From Flavobacterium aquidurense (GTDB lineage Bacteria > Bacteroidota > Bacteroidia > Flavobacteriales > Flavobacteriaceae), in contig FNPS01000002.1 of the NCBI GenBank assembly GCA_900107365.1, positions 1-64,000 of the forward strand: a stretch of DNA of 64,000 bases, in the 5' to 3' direction. The notes below the pieces were generated by a model. The model was not told the origin of the DNA, did no database searches, and saw only the letters and a list, made by a program, of their open reading frames with translations. Below, in pieces: positions 36,801 to 46,024 of the stretch; the stretch's first letter is position 1, and the number at the start of each line of letters is the position of its first letter. The position numbers and the translations under genes are program-made.

Positions 36801-36978
36801 AATACTATTTCATTTTTCATTTTCTAACTCGGTAAAAATTAACACTTTGTTGAAAAAATGATGTTGTTGGTTTAAATTTAACATTATTTGTGTCTTTTTA
36901 TTTTTTTTTGATATAGTTAACAAATATATTTACGGTCTTCAAAAAACAATAAATTAAAAAATTAACCTTATTACAATT

Positions 36979-38448
36979 ATGAGTTCAGAAAATGTGCAAA
37001 CCAAGTGGGGGCAATTTATCTCATTGATAATCGTCTTCTTCTTTTGGGGTTTTGTTGGATCTGCCAACGACATCTTAATTCCAGTATTTAAAAAAGTATT
37101 TACTTTATCTCAGGTACAATCACAACTAGTAGCTTGGGCTTTTTATGTTTCTTACTTTGTAGGATCGATAATCTTCTTTTTAGTTTCTTTAAAAGTAGAT
37201 GTTTTACAAAAATTTGGATATAAAAGAACACTTTCTGCCGGATTACTTCTTTCGGCTGTTGGGTCATTCTTATTCATTCCAGCTGCTACAATGGAAAGTT
37301 TTCCTTTCTTCTTAACAGCTTTGTTTACTGTTGGTTTAGGATTTTCAATCCAACAAATTGTAGCCAATCCATTAGCTATTAAAATGGGAAGTCCACAAAC
37401 AGGAGCGCACCGTTTAACATTAGCGGGAGGTATTAACTCTTTCGGAACAACCATTGGAGCTATCTTATTAGGAATTGCTTTATTTGGAATGGGAGATAAC
37501 AAGAAAACGTCACTTTCATTAGAAGATATCAAATTGCCTTTTATCATTCTTGGACTTGCTTTTATTGCCGTAGCTATTTTCATGAACTTCTCTAAAATTG
37601 AAGATCCTGCAAAAGAAGAGGAAGAAGAAGTTAAAGTAGCACACGAAAAATTCAACATTTTAGATTATCCACAACTCTATTTAGGAATGTTAGGTATCTT
37701 TATTTATGTTGGAACTGAAGTTACAATCATAAGTAATCTGCCTGCCTTATTAAAAACTGCCGAATTCGGAAATGTATTAGAAGACGCTATTGCGCCATTT
37801 ATTGCTCTTTATTGGGGAAGTTTAATGATTGGTCGTTGGAATGGTGGAGTAAACGTTTTCAACACATCAAACCTAGTAAACACAGCTTTAAAATTTATTG
37901 TTCCAGCTGTTGGATTTGGAGTAATTATTGGAGCAAACATTTTTGCAGGACATGATGTTTCTTCTTTTTATATTTATCCAATCTGGATCTTACTATTTAT
38001 AGCGGTAAGTTTTGTAGGAGGTAAAAATGCAGGAAAGACTTTAATGCTTTTCGGAATCTCAGGTTTACTAATGATGTTGATTGGGTTGGTTTGTCCAGAT
38101 CCGTCAATTGCTAAGTTCTTCTTTATTTCCGGAGGTTTATTCTTATCTATCATGTGGCCATCTATCTTCGATTTAGCAATTGCAGGTTTAGGAAAAAACA
38201 CAGGAAAAGCATCTTCATTCTTAATTATGATGATTCTTGGTGGAGGAGTTATTCCTTTAGTTCAGGGAAGTATCTGTGATATCGACTTAACAAGTCCTGA
38301 AGGAATTTTCGGAATCACATGGACACATTTCTCTTATATCGTTCCCTTAATTGGTTTTGCATACTTAGGATTCTACGGATTCTATTGTCCTAAAATATTA
38401 AAAAGACAAGGAATTAACCATGTTGAAGGCGGTGGCGGAGGTCACTAA
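36979..38448 (+). CDS. FHS-family sugar transporter (MFS), probable GlcNAc uptake
   Basis: 489-residue inner-membrane protein with about twelve helices. The FHS/fucose-permease style is seen in the N-terminal FFFWGFVGSANDILIPVFK, GFSIQQIVANPLA and the paired NPLAIKMG...GGINSFGTTIGAILLG. The cytoplasmic loop (about 205-225) is Glu/Lys-rich, and the tail ends in a Gly/His stretch (EGGGGGH). Close relatives of the NagP type import GlcNAc. Standing at the end of the chitin locus on the same strand as the regulator, with 178 bases between, it is likely the cytoplasmic-membrane step. Substrate inferred from context. Confidence 0.88.
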   Translation: MSSENVQTKWGQFISLIIVFFFWGFVGSANDILIPVFKKVFTLSQVQSQLVAWAFYVSYFVGSIIFFLVSLKVDVLQKFGYKRTLSAGLLLSAVGSFLFIPAATMESFPFFLTALFTVGLGFSIQQIVANPLAIKMGSPQTGAHRLTLAGGINSFGTTIGAILLGIALFGMGDNKKTSLSLEDIKLPFIILGLAFIAVAIFMNFSKIEDPAKEEEEEVKVAHEKFNILDYPQLYLGMLGIFIYVGTEVTIISNLPALLKTAEFGNVLEDAIAPFIALYWGSLMIGRWNGGVNVFNTSNLVNTALKFIVPAVGFGVIIGANIFAGHDVSSFYIYPIWILLFIAVSFVGGKNAGKTLMLFGISGLLMMLIGLVCPDPSIAKFFFISGGLFLSIMWPSIFDLAIAGLGKNTGKASSFLIMMILGGGVIPLVQGSICDIDLTSPEGIFGITWTHFSYIVPLIGFAYLGFYGFYCPKILKRQGINHVEGGGGGH

Positions 38449-38471
38449 ATCATTATAAAAAATTCCAAATT

Positions 38472-38524
38472 TTAAATTCCAAATTCCAATTATACAGATA
38501 ATTGGAATTTGGAATTTTTTTATT
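38472..38524. terminator. Bidirectional terminator after the transporter gene
   Basis: Arms AAATTCCAAATTCCAATTAT / ATAATTGGAATTTGGAATTT around ACAG, followed by a T run on plus; an extra half copy AAATTCCAAATTTTA precedes it. Confidence 0.85.
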
Positions 38525-38536
38525 GTTTTTTACTTT

Positions 38537-39031
38537 TTATTTTGCAGTAATAATATTGTTTAGATTCTTTTTGAAAATAGCCTTATTTTGCTCTGATAAT
38601 GTATAAACAACTTCTTTATCGGCATGAACAATAACCTTATCAATATTAGCTTCGAAAAGTGCTTTAGGATCTTTTATTTTTAACGTACAAGCCCCATCAA
38701 AAAAACCATCGTCTTCAATTATTTTTTTAGCCTCGATTACGGTTCCATCACTTAAAACAGCCGAAATGGTCATTTCCTTATTCAAAGTTTTAGAATAAAA
38801 ACCATCCATTACCAACATTAACCGGTAAGAGTTTTTCATCTCCGGACCTTTAAATTCATGGCGCGTAATATTATATCGCAGACCTTTCGCAAGTGTTTGA
38901 AACTTTACTGTACAGTCTAATTCAAAAGTAGCGACATCACCCGCTTCATTTACTGATTTTAAAACCCTTGCCTGTGCATTTACCTGCAAACCAGCCACTA
39001 AAAACAAAAACATTACTAGTACTTTTTTCAT
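38537..39031 (-). CDS. Exported protein of unknown function, 164 residues
   Basis: Starts at the Met of MKKVLVMFLFLVAGLQVNAQ, a standard signal peptide; the frame is open 17 codons further, but that stretch has no export signal. The mature part of about 145 residues is mixed strand and helix with DVATFELDCTVKFQTLAKGL and a run of segments that look like a small beta-sandwich (SYRLMLVMDGFYSKTLNKEM, VIEAKKIIEDDGFFDGACTLKI). Only two Cys, possibly disulfide-linked. No family recognised. It follows the transaldolase gene on the same strand, but a strong terminator lies between, so it is probably separate. Confidence 0.75.
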   Translation of the reverse strand: MKKVLVMFLFLVAGLQVNAQARVLKSVNEAGDVATFELDCTVKFQTLAKGLRYNITRHEFKGPEMKNSYRLMLVMDGFYSKTLNKEMTISAVLSDGTVIEAKKIIEDDGFFDGACTLKIKDPKALFEANIDKVIVHADKEVVYTLSEQNKAIFKKNLNNIITAK

Positions 39032-39061
39032 ATGTAGGTTATTTTTAACAATAAAAATATA

Positions 39062-39101
39062 AAAAAAATCGCCATCTTTCACAAGAAAGATGGCGATTTT
39101 A
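39062..39101 (-). terminator. Terminator after the transaldolase gene
   Basis: Arms AAATCGCCATCTTT / AAAGATGGCGATTT with a loop of CACAAG; on the minus strand it is followed by a T run (A-run 39060-39068). Confidence 0.9.
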
Positions 39102-39119
39102 TGTAATGTTTAAATACTA

Positions 39120-39776
39120 TTACTTATTTCCTTTCTCGAAATCAGCAACAAACTGAGCCAGTCCGATATCAGTTAAAGGGTGTTTTAATAAACCATAAAT
39201 TGCAGAAAGAGGACCTGTCATAACATCTGCACCAATTTTAGCACAGTTTACAATATGCATTGTATGACGCACAGAAGCTGCTAAAATTTGAGTTTCGTAT
39301 CCGTAATTATCATAAATCAATCTAATCTCTTCGATTAAATTTAAACCATCTGTAGAAACATCATCTAAACGACCAATGAAAGGAGAAACATATGTTGCGC
39401 CGGCTTTTGCTGCCAATAAAGCTTGCCCGGCAGAAAACACAAGTGTTACATTTGTCTTGATTCCTTTGTCTGAAAAATATTTCGCAGCCATTACACCTTC
39501 TTTAGTCATAGGTAATTTCACTACGATTTGATCATGCAATTCAGCTAATTCTTCACCTTCTTTGATCATTCCATCATAATCCAACGCATTTACTTCAGCA
39601 CTTACATCACCTTCAACAAGATTACAGATATCAACATAATGTTTTAAAATGTTGTTTTTTCCGGTAATACCTTCTTTTGCCATCAATGATGGATTTGTTG
39701 TTACACCATCTAAAACACCTAATGCTTGTGCTTCTTTAATTTGCGCTAAATTAGCTGTGTCAATAAAAAATTTCAT
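39120..39776 (-). CDS. Transaldolase / fructose-6-phosphate aldolase family
   Basis: 218-residue short-form (FSA/TalC, type 3B) transaldolase, a TIM-barrel class I aldolase of the pentose phosphate pathway. Schiff-base lysine Lys87 is in IVVKLPMT; the N-terminal [20 protein letters not shown] and the C-terminal [17 protein letters not shown] and HPLTDIGL segments are all standard. Short-form members are either transaldolases or true F6P aldolases; sequence alone does not decide. Single gene flanked by a terminator; divergent from the GAF kinase. Confidence 0.93.
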   Translation of the reverse strand: MKFFIDTANLAQIKEAQALGVLDGVTTNPSLMAKEGITGKNNILKHYVDICNLVEGDVSAEVNALDYDGMIKEGEELAELHDQIVVKLPMTKEGVMAAKYFSDKGIKTNVTLVFSAGQALLAAKAGATYVSPFIGRLDDVSTDGLNLIEEIRLIYDNYGYETQILAASVRHTMHIVNCAKIGADVMTGPLSAIYGLLKHPLTDIGLAQFVADFEKGNK

Positions 39777-40019
39777 AATTATATCTATTTAATTGTGTTC
39801 ACTCCTTGAGCATATAAAACGCTACTAAATTCAACATCTTAATCCAATCTTGTCTTTAAACAAAAAACAGAAGAATGCTGCATCGAAAATCAGTGCAAAA
39901 TTACAACTTATAATCTCAAAAAATAAAATCTGACAGAATAATTCTAAGTTTGTAATACAATCGCTTTTTAAAACATTAAATTTAAAAAGCGTAATTTTAG
40001 AAAATAAATAAATTCAATC

Positions 40020-41336
40020 GTGTTAGAAGAAAATTTTAAACAAGACATACTCAATATTCAAAACATTTCAATTGTTCCAACCTTGCTCAATGTAATATGC
40101 CAAACAACAGGAATGGGATTTGCTGCTGTTGCAAGAGTTACTGAAGATCGCTGGATAACTTGCAGTGTTCAGGATAATGTCTCATTTGGTTTAAAACCAG
40201 GGGATGAATTACAAGTAAAAACAACGATTTGCGACGAAATTAGACAAAACCATAAAGCCGTTATAATTGATAATGTTAGCGAAGATGATGAATTTCGAAA
40301 CCATCATACTCCTGCGATGTATGGACTTCAGAGCTATATTTCGGTGCCAATTATTCGTAAAGACGGAAGTTTCTTCGGAACATTATGCGCTATTGATCCT
40401 AAACCGAATGAATTAAAAACATTCAAAACCCGTGAAATGTTTAATTTATTTTCTGAATTAATTTCTTTTCATATTACGAGTATTGAAGAAGCAAATGAAA
40501 ATAAAATCATTTTAAAAGAAAAAAATACCCTGCTTGAGAAAACTGTAGTTGAGAAACAAGAAGTTGAAAAAATAAAAACTAACATCGAACAAACTCTTAT
40601 TGAAAAAAACATTTCACTTGAAAAAATGAATAGTGAGCTAGAAGCTTTCAATTATATTTCGAGTCACGATCTTCAGGAGCCTTTACGGAAAATCCAATTA
40701 TTTACTGATATTATCGAACTCGAAGAAACTCAAAATTTATCCCAAAAAGGTTTAAACGCTTTTAATAAAATTAGATCTTCGGCTTTTAGGATGCAGAATT
40801 TAATAAATGATCTTCTCATTTATTCTAAGACAAAATTTGACGAAAGAAAATTTGAAGTAAAAAATCTTAACACTATTGTTGATGAAGTTATTGAAGATCT
40901 TTCAGAGGAAATAGAGAGCAAAAATGTAACTTTTGAAATTCAAAACTTAGGTACACTTTCAATAATTGAATTTCAATTTAGACAGCTGCTTTATAACCTA
41001 ATTAGTAATTCTCTTAAATTTTCACTTCCAGATAAAAATCTGATTATTTCAATTGCAGGTAAAATTATTAATGGATCTGAATTGCTTCTTGATAATCTTT
41101 CTGCCAATACAAAATATTATAACATAACACTTTCTGATAACGGAATTGGATTTGACCAGGCACATAGCGAAAAAATCTTTGGACTTTTTCAGGCATTACA
41201 TACAAAACCTCTTAAAAGTACCGGAATTGGCTTAACAATCGTAAAAAGAATTGTAGAAAATCATAATGGATTCATTAAAGCTGAAGGGGCTTTAAATGAA
41301 GGAGCAAAATTTGAAATTTTTATTCCGATAGAATAA
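40020..41336 (+). CDS. GAF-domain sensor histidine kinase (cytoplasmic)
   Basis: 438-residue soluble kinase without membrane segments. An N-terminal GAF domain about 18-155 (FAAVARVTEDRWITCSV, YISVPIIRKDGSFFGTLCAID) is linked by a long coiled coil (about 155-210) to HisKA with phospho-acceptor His216 in SSHDLQEPLRKI and a HATPase_c with the N-box NLISNSLKFS, DNGIGFD and STGIGLTIVKR. The start is GTG. It resembles phytochrome-like kinases but lacks a PHY domain and a chromophore-type Cys. No response regulator is adjacent, so partner and signal are unknown. Confidence 0.9.
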   Translation: MLEENFKQDILNIQNISIVPTLLNVICQTTGMGFAAVARVTEDRWITCSVQDNVSFGLKPGDELQVKTTICDEIRQNHKAVIIDNVSEDDEFRNHHTPAMYGLQSYISVPIIRKDGSFFGTLCAIDPKPNELKTFKTREMFNLFSELISFHITSIEEANENKIILKEKNTLLEKTVVEKQEVEKIKTNIEQTLIEKNISLEKMNSELEAFNYISSHDLQEPLRKIQLFTDIIELEETQNLSQKGLNAFNKIRSSAFRMQNLINDLLIYSKTKFDERKFEVKNLNTIVDEVIEDLSEEIESKNVTFEIQNLGTLSIIEFQFRQLLYNLISNSLKFSLPDKNLIISIAGKIINGSELLLDNLSANTKYYNITLSDNGIGFDQAHSEKIFGLFQALHTKPLKSTGIGLTIVKRIVENHNGFIKAEGALNEGAKFEIFIPIE

Positions 41337-41362
41337 CTTCAAATTTTGCTCCAACCTATCAT

Positions 41363-42166
41363 TTATAATTTATAATGATTCATTAACATTTTTTCATAAA
41401 CCTTATCTGGGAGAGCACGTTTTAATACGATTGAAAATTTCTGCATAAAAACGCCAACTTTGTAATGTACTTTAGGACTTTTCTGTTGCACAATTTTAAA
41501 AATCGCTTCTGCCATTTCATTCGGATTACTACCTGCATCAACATGTTCATTCATCGTTGCAAGAGTATCTCCATAAACTTTTTCATAAGCAGAACCCTTA
41601 ATAACCGGTGCATGATAACGCCCTGAAGCAATATTTGTAGCAAAATCACCTGGCGCTACATTCGTGATTTCAATCCCAAAAGACTTCACTTCCATTCTTA
41701 AAGCTTCAGTAATCAATTCTAAAGCTCCTTTTGAAGCCGAATAAACACTTCTATAAGGCAAACCCATATAACCTGCAATTGACGTTATATTGATAATTAA
41801 ACCTGATTTTTGCTCACGCATTTGTGGTAAAGCAGCTTTCATCACTTCGATTGGACCAAAGAAATTAGTTTCAAAATTATTTTTAATTTCTTCCATCGGA
41901 ATTTCCTCTAATGGACCAGTGATTCCAACTCCGGCATTATTAATTACAACATCCAAACGTCCTGAAATCTCAATTATTTTTGCAACAGCCGACTGAATCG
42001 ATTCTGTATTACGAACATCTAAAGTCAATAATGGAAAAATAGAATTGAGAACTTTTTCAGGATTTCTACTTGTTCCATAAACAATGAAACCTTTTTTTTG
42101 TAAAAATTCTCCAATAGATTTTCCAATCCCTGAGGATCCTCCGGTAATTAAAACGACTTTGCTCAT
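41363..42166 (-). CDS. Short-chain dehydrogenase/reductase (SDR)
   Basis: 267-residue classical SDR. NAD(P)-binding TGGSSGIG is at residues 8-15, NNAG in VINNAGVG, and the catalytic YxxxK in YSASKG; the Ser partner is in INITSIAGYMG. The C-terminal extension (HYKVGVFMQKFSIVLKRALPDKVYEKML) is typical of a subgroup acting on hydrophobic substrates. It is convergent with the GAF kinase gene (26 bases between stops) and has no linked pathway genes. Substrate unknown. Confidence 0.92.
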   Translation of the reverse strand: MSKVVLITGGSSGIGKSIGEFLQKKGFIVYGTSRNPEKVLNSIFPLLTLDVRNTESIQSAVAKIIEISGRLDVVINNAGVGITGPLEEIPMEEIKNNFETNFFGPIEVMKAALPQMREQKSGLIINITSIAGYMGLPYRSVYSASKGALELITEALRMEVKSFGIEITNVAPGDFATNIASGRYHAPVIKGSAYEKVYGDTLATMNEHVDAGSNPNEMAEAIFKIVQQKSPKVHYKVGVFMQKFSIVLKRALPDKVYEKMLMNHYKL

Positions 42167-42330
42167 TTGCTGGTTAGATGTTAAATGTTATAAGTAAAAT
42201 ATTATGTATCATAAATAGAACCTAATGTAGCAGTTAAAAACATTTTACCTTCAACATATAACTTCTCACTCTACGAAAGGTCCAAAAATAAAAAAATCCT
42301 CCGGAAGGAAGACTACATTTAAATTAATTC

Positions 42331-42362
42331 TAAAAAAAAATCTGAATATAAATTCAGATTAA
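42331..42362 (-). terminator. Terminator downstream of the SRP RNA
   Basis: Perfect arms AATCTGAAT / ATTCAGATT, followed on the minus strand by nine T. It lies eight bases past the end of the SRP RNA stem. Confidence 0.85.
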
Positions 42363-42369
42363 AAAAAAT

Positions 42370-42462
42370 GGCAAGCGACCTACATCGCACCGCTCAACCA
42401 CGTACCCTTGCTATGTTCCCATCCTGGGGGAGTCTGCAGGAGCTGGTCGTGTAGGACTTGCC
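42370..42462 (-). ncRNA. ffs: Signal recognition particle RNA (small bacterial type)
   Basis: About 93 bases. On the minus strand it begins GGCAAGTCCTAC and ends GTAGGTCGCTTGCC, so the ends pair. The middle has the SRP domain IV pattern CCCCCAGGATGGGAACATAG, with a GGAA tetraloop, and the opposing AGCAAGGGT side of the asymmetric loop. This RNA binds Ffh and targets nascent membrane proteins. It has its own near-consensus promoter and terminator. Identified from the motif and pairing; covariance-model search was not possible here. Confidence 0.92.
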
Positions 42463-42466
42463 GGTG

Positions 42467-42496
42467 CAAATATACAATCTTTTTATATTTTTGCAA
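42467..42496 (-). promoter_or_regulatory. SRP RNA promoter TTG-N19-TATATTTG
   Basis: On the minus strand: TTG at 42496-42494, 19 bases, then TATATTTG at 42474-42467, four bases before the RNA 5' end. A near-perfect Flavobacterium housekeeping promoter. Confidence 0.85.
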
Positions 42497-42504
42497 GAGC
42501 TTTG

Positions 42505-42532
42505 TTGCTATAAAAATATCGTCGTATATTGG
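42505..42532 (+). promoter_or_regulatory. Probable promoter of the glutaminyl cyclase gene
   Basis: TTG at 42505-42507, 17 bases, then TATATTGG; 20 bases ahead of the ATG. A second TTG three bases earlier gives 20-base spacing. It is divergent from, and adjacent to, the SRP RNA promoter. Confidence 0.5.
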
Positions 42533-42551
42533 CTTATTCAAATTTTAAACT

Positions 42552-43604
42552 ATGAAAAAATATAACTTCCTAACTGTCATTTTATTAGGAATCACATTAA
42601 TTGGATGTGGAGATAAAAATAAAGGTGAAAATTCTTTATTTACTATCGATGATTCTGCATTTCCGGCTCATTTTACGCAAAAAGAACCGCTTACAATTGG
42701 AATTTTAAACCCAAAATCGAAAGAAATCGACAGCGTTGCCTACTTCATAAACGACCAAAGAGTTGGAAGTACAAAAGGTGCTACAGATTTTAGAATTGAA
42801 TTACTAGATCAAAAATTAGGCTACCAATATTTAAAAGCTAAGGTTTATTTTGGATCTGATTCTTCTGATGCTACAAAACGTATCGAGTTAGTTTCTAATA
42901 TCGAACCAAAACTATTAAAATATAAAGTTGTCAATTCATATCCTCATGATAAAAAATCTTTTACTGAAGGTTTAGAGTTTTACAAAGACACTTTGTACGA
43001 AAGTACAGGCCAAGAAGGAGCTTCTTATTTAAGAAAATACGATTATAAAACAGGTAAAATCTACAAACAAATAGATTTAGATAAAAAATATTTTGGAGAA
43101 GGAATCACTTTTATCAATGGTAAATTATTTCAATTAACGTGGCAAAATAAAACGGGATTTATATATAATGCCAATACATTAAAATTAGAAAAAACCTTTA
43201 CATACGAAAAAGACATTGAAGGTTGGGGAATGACAAATGATGGAAAATACATTTACCAGACTGACAAAACAGAGAAAATTTGGAAAATGGATCCTGCAAC
43301 TCAAAAAATGATCGATTATGTAAATGTATATTCCGGAACTTCTAAAATTAAAGCCATTAATGAATTAGAATGGATTAATGGAAAGATTTATACAAACGTA
43401 TGGTTTAAAGACGCTATTGCGGTTGTAAATCCAACTTCAGGAGCTGTTGAAGGAATTCTGGACATGTCAGGTTTACGAAAATTTATGACTGACGTAACTA
43501 AAGATGATGTTTTAAATGGAATCGCTTACAATACTAAAACTAAAACCATTTTTGTAACCGGTAAAAACTGGAGCAAAATGTTTGAAATTACAGTTTCAGA
43601 ATAA
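42552..43604 (+). CDS. Glutaminyl-peptide cyclotransferase family lipoprotein
   Basis: 350-residue lipoprotein: lipobox LIGC with Cys19. The mature part has a short Ig-like region (about 40-120), followed by a beta-propeller of the plant-type glutamine cyclotransferase (Glu_cyclase_2) family: PHDKKSFTEGLEFYKDTLYESTG, TWQNKTGFIYN, EGWGMTNDGKYIYQTD, NELEWINGKIYTNVW, LNGIAYNTKTKTIFVTGKNW. The enzymes form N-terminal pyroglutamate on exported proteins and peptides. Many exported proteins in this group start with Gln after signal cleavage, as several in this window do, so an N-end-capping role is reasonable. Followed by a hairpin terminator. Confidence 0.93.
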   Translation: MKKYNFLTVILLGITLIGCGDKNKGENSLFTIDDSAFPAHFTQKEPLTIGILNPKSKEIDSVAYFINDQRVGSTKGATDFRIELLDQKLGYQYLKAKVYFGSDSSDATKRIELVSNIEPKLLKYKVVNSYPHDKKSFTEGLEFYKDTLYESTGQEGASYLRKYDYKTGKIYKQIDLDKKYFGEGITFINGKLFQLTWQNKTGFIYNANTLKLEKTFTYEKDIEGWGMTNDGKYIYQTDKTEKIWKMDPATQKMIDYVNVYSGTSKIKAINELEWINGKIYTNVWFKDAIAVVNPTSGAVEGILDMSGLRKFMTDVTKDDVLNGIAYNTKTKTIFVTGKNWSKMFEITVSE

Positions 43605-43640
43605 ATTAAAATAAACTTCAATATTTTAAATTCCAATATT

Positions 43641-43709
43641 AAACACAAATTTCACAGATTTCACGAATTTAATTAGTGACAATTGGTGAAATTTGTGTTT
43701 TTATTTTTA
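43641..43709 (+). terminator. Hairpin terminator after glutaminyl cyclase
   Basis: Perfect 15-base arms AAACACAAATTTCAC (43641-43655) and GTGAAATTTGTGTTT (43686-43700), then TTATTTTTA. Confidence 0.7.
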
Positions 43710-43722
43710 ATACTAATAACTC

Positions 43723-44961
43723 ATGATTACTCTAATAACCAACATAAAAGAATTGCTTCAGGTTCGTGAAACTTCAATTTCTAAAGTTTCAGGAGCCGAG
43801 ATGGCAATTCTTCCCACTATTAAAAATGCCTTTTTAATCTTAAAAGACAATTTGATTGAAGATTTTGGATCGATGGATAATCTTCCTGCAATCAAAGCTG
43901 AAAAAACTATTGATGCAACTGGCCGTATTGTTTTACCTTCCTGGTGCGACAGTCATACGCATATTGTATACGCGGGAAATCGCGAACAGGAATTTGTCGA
44001 CAGAATCAATGGTTTTACCTATGAAGAAATTGCGAATCGTGGTGGTGGAATTTTAAACTCGGCTAAAAAACTCAACGAAACTTCTGAAGAAGAAATTTAC
44101 GAGCAATCTAAAGTTCGCTTAGAAGAAGTGATGCATTTAGGAACCGGAGCTGTTGAGATAAAGTCAGGTTATGGACTCACTGTTGATGGTGAATTAAAAA
44201 TGTTGCGTGTTATTAAAAAACTGGCAGAAAATTATCCAATCGCCATTAAGGCTACTTTTTTAGGAGCTCACGCCTTTCCGATTCATTTTAAAGAAAATAA
44301 GCAAGGTTATATTGATGAAATTATAACAAAAATGCTTCCGGAAATTGCTCAAAATAAATTAGCCGATTACATTGATGTATTTTGTGAAACAGGTTATTTT
44401 TCTGTTGAAGAAACGGAAAAAATTATGGAAGCCGGAATTCAATTCGGCTTAAAACCAAAAATTCACGTAAATCAATTCAATTCAATTGGAGGAATTCAGT
44501 CCGGAATCAAATTTAAAGCCCTTTCTGTCGATCATCTCGAAATAATGAACCCGGAAGACATTGAAGCTTTGAAAGACACTGAAACGATGCCTGTAGCATT
44601 ACCATCCTGTTCTTATTTTTTAAGCATTCCGTACACTCCTGCCCGTGAAATAATAAAAGCAGGACTTCCTTTAGCATTAGCCACAGATTTCAACCCCGGC
44701 TCTACTCCATCAGGAAATATGAACTTTGTCGTTGCAACAGCTTGTATTAAAATGAAAATGACTCCTGAAGAAGCTATAAATGCAGCAACAATAAACGGGG
44801 CTTATGCAATGGGACTTTCAGAAACGCACGGAAGCATCACAAAAGGAAAAAAGGCAAACTTAATTTTAACCAAGCCAATTTCATCCTATTATCAAATTCC
44901 ATATGCATTTGGAAGTAATCTTATTGAAAGCGTTTTTCTGGAAGGTCAAGTTTTAAACTAA
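43723..44961 (+). CDS. hutI: Imidazolonepropionase
   Basis: 412-residue amidohydrolase that opens imidazolonepropionate to N-formimidoyl-L-glutamate, the third step of histidine breakdown. Family marks: SHTHIVYAGNRE with the first two metal His, GGGILNSAKKLNETSEEE, EIKSGYGLTVDGELKMLRV, FLGAHAFP, and ATDFNPGSTPSGNM. Histidase (hutH) and urocanase (hutU) are not in the window. A formimidoylglutamase-like gene follows about 1 kb away on the same strand, with one opposite-strand gene in between, so the two probably serve the same pathway from different transcripts. Confidence 0.95.
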   Translation: MITLITNIKELLQVRETSISKVSGAEMAILPTIKNAFLILKDNLIEDFGSMDNLPAIKAEKTIDATGRIVLPSWCDSHTHIVYAGNREQEFVDRINGFTYEEIANRGGGILNSAKKLNETSEEEIYEQSKVRLEEVMHLGTGAVEIKSGYGLTVDGELKMLRVIKKLAENYPIAIKATFLGAHAFPIHFKENKQGYIDEIITKMLPEIAQNKLADYIDVFCETGYFSVEETEKIMEAGIQFGLKPKIHVNQFNSIGGIQSGIKFKALSVDHLEIMNPEDIEALKDTETMPVALPSCSYFLSIPYTPAREIIKAGLPLALATDFNPGSTPSGNMNFVVATACIKMKMTPEEAINAATINGAYAMGLSETHGSITKGKKANLILTKPISSYYQIPYAFGSNLIESVFLEGQVLN

Positions 44962-44977
44962 GAAAAAAATAGCACAA

Positions 44978-45016
44978 AAAAAAAAGGTCTGTGAAAAACT
45001 TCACAGACCTTTAATA
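44978..45016. terminator. Bidirectional terminator after hutI
   Basis: Arms AAAGGTCTGTGAA / TTCACAGACCTTT, with an A run before and T-rich sequence after; serves hutI and the convergent coiled-coil gene. Confidence 0.85.
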
Positions 45017-45047
45017 TTTTAGTGGCATTATTATCCCGTTGGATGTC

Positions 45048-45926
45048 TTATCTTAAAGAGAAACTAGTTTTAGAAACTAATTCATCATTGTCAAAAACAT
45101 TGATAAAATAAGTTCCTTTTTCGAAATCTTTACCAATTAAATCTTCAGAAACCTGTACTGTTTTATTTTCATATTTTACAACAGTTTTAAAACTGTAAGT
45201 TAAAGTATTGTCTCCAAAAGTTTCTGTTTTTTTGTCTCCTAAAACATTGTTTTTACTATCAATAACTTGTACATAATAGCTTTTATCTCCCGATTTAGCG
45301 ATAGAATTTTCAGCAATTGTAAAACTAACTTTTAAAACATCAGCACGGCTTGCTTTATCTGTTTCAACTTGTTTACCAGAACCTTTTACTTTGTAAGCAA
45401 TAGTTTTAGTATTTAAAACTGATAATTTAGAACCTTTTTCAACAGTTTTAGCTAATTCTTCGTTTTGACCAACTAATACTTCATTATATTTTTTTGATTC
45501 ACCTAAAACCACAATAGTGCTATCTCTCTGAACTGTCAAAACACCATTTTGTTTTTTCAATTCGTCGTTTTCAGCTACTAGAGTTTTCATTTTACCTTGC
45601 ATTGCCTGAACCTGAGATCTGTATTTAGATACATCTCCTTTAGATTTATTCAAATCGTCCATCAATGCTACTACTTTATCTCTTTCCTGAATTAACTCAT
45701 CAGACATTGATGTGTTTTCAGCAATAGCAGCATCATAAGTTGCTTTCAATTCTTGTAAATCTTTCATAACAGATTCTTTCTCTGTCATGGTGGTTGTAAG
45801 CTCTGTCTTAACTACCTCTGTATCAGAAGACAATTTAAAAATATACACTAAGCTACCAATAAGTAGGACTGCTAAAACTGCGATTACCGCTTTTAGACTT
45901 GAGTTGTTGTTCTTTGGGTTTTCCAT
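45048..45926 (-). CDS. Membrane-anchored coiled-coil protein
   Basis: 292 residues. A short cytoplasmic start (MENPKNNNSSLK), one transmembrane helix about 12-31, then a long coiled coil (about 35-165) rich in Glu/Lys/Asp heptads, and a compact C-terminal domain (about 180-292) of strands (ADVLKVSFTIAEN, SYYVQVIDSKNNVLG, LTYSFKTVVKYENKTVQVSEDL) that looks like a small beta-sandwich. The anchor is not cleaved, so the bulk faces the periplasm. Conserved in related flavobacteria as a chromosome-partition-like or hypothetical protein; I do not assign a function. Single gene with its own terminator. Confidence 0.8.
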   Translation of the reverse strand: MENPKNNNSSLKAVIAVLAVLLIGSLVYIFKLSSDTEVVKTELTTTMTEKESVMKDLQELKATYDAAIAENTSMSDELIQERDKVVALMDDLNKSKGDVSKYRSQVQAMQGKMKTLVAENDELKKQNGVLTVQRDSTIVVLGESKKYNEVLVGQNEELAKTVEKGSKLSVLNTKTIAYKVKGSGKQVETDKASRADVLKVSFTIAENSIAKSGDKSYYVQVIDSKNNVLGDKKTETFGDNTLTYSFKTVVKYENKTVQVSEDLIGKDFEKGTYFINVFDNDELVSKTSFSLR

Positions 45927-46024
45927 ATTTAAATAATTTTCTTTAAAAACAAATTTAAGAATTAATATATCCTAATAACGTAAGTTAATACAATTATATT
46001 ATTTTTGGACAATAATTTTTTTTT

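Noticed and set aside
36866..36896. LytTR-like operator upstream of the transporter
   Set aside because: Only partial match to the susC operators and a different spacing; mentioned as weak under the chiA site but not listed as a feature.
37152..37658. 168-codon frame antisense to the FHS transporter
   Set aside because: Shadow of the transporter gene; composition reflects the complementary hydrophobic codons.
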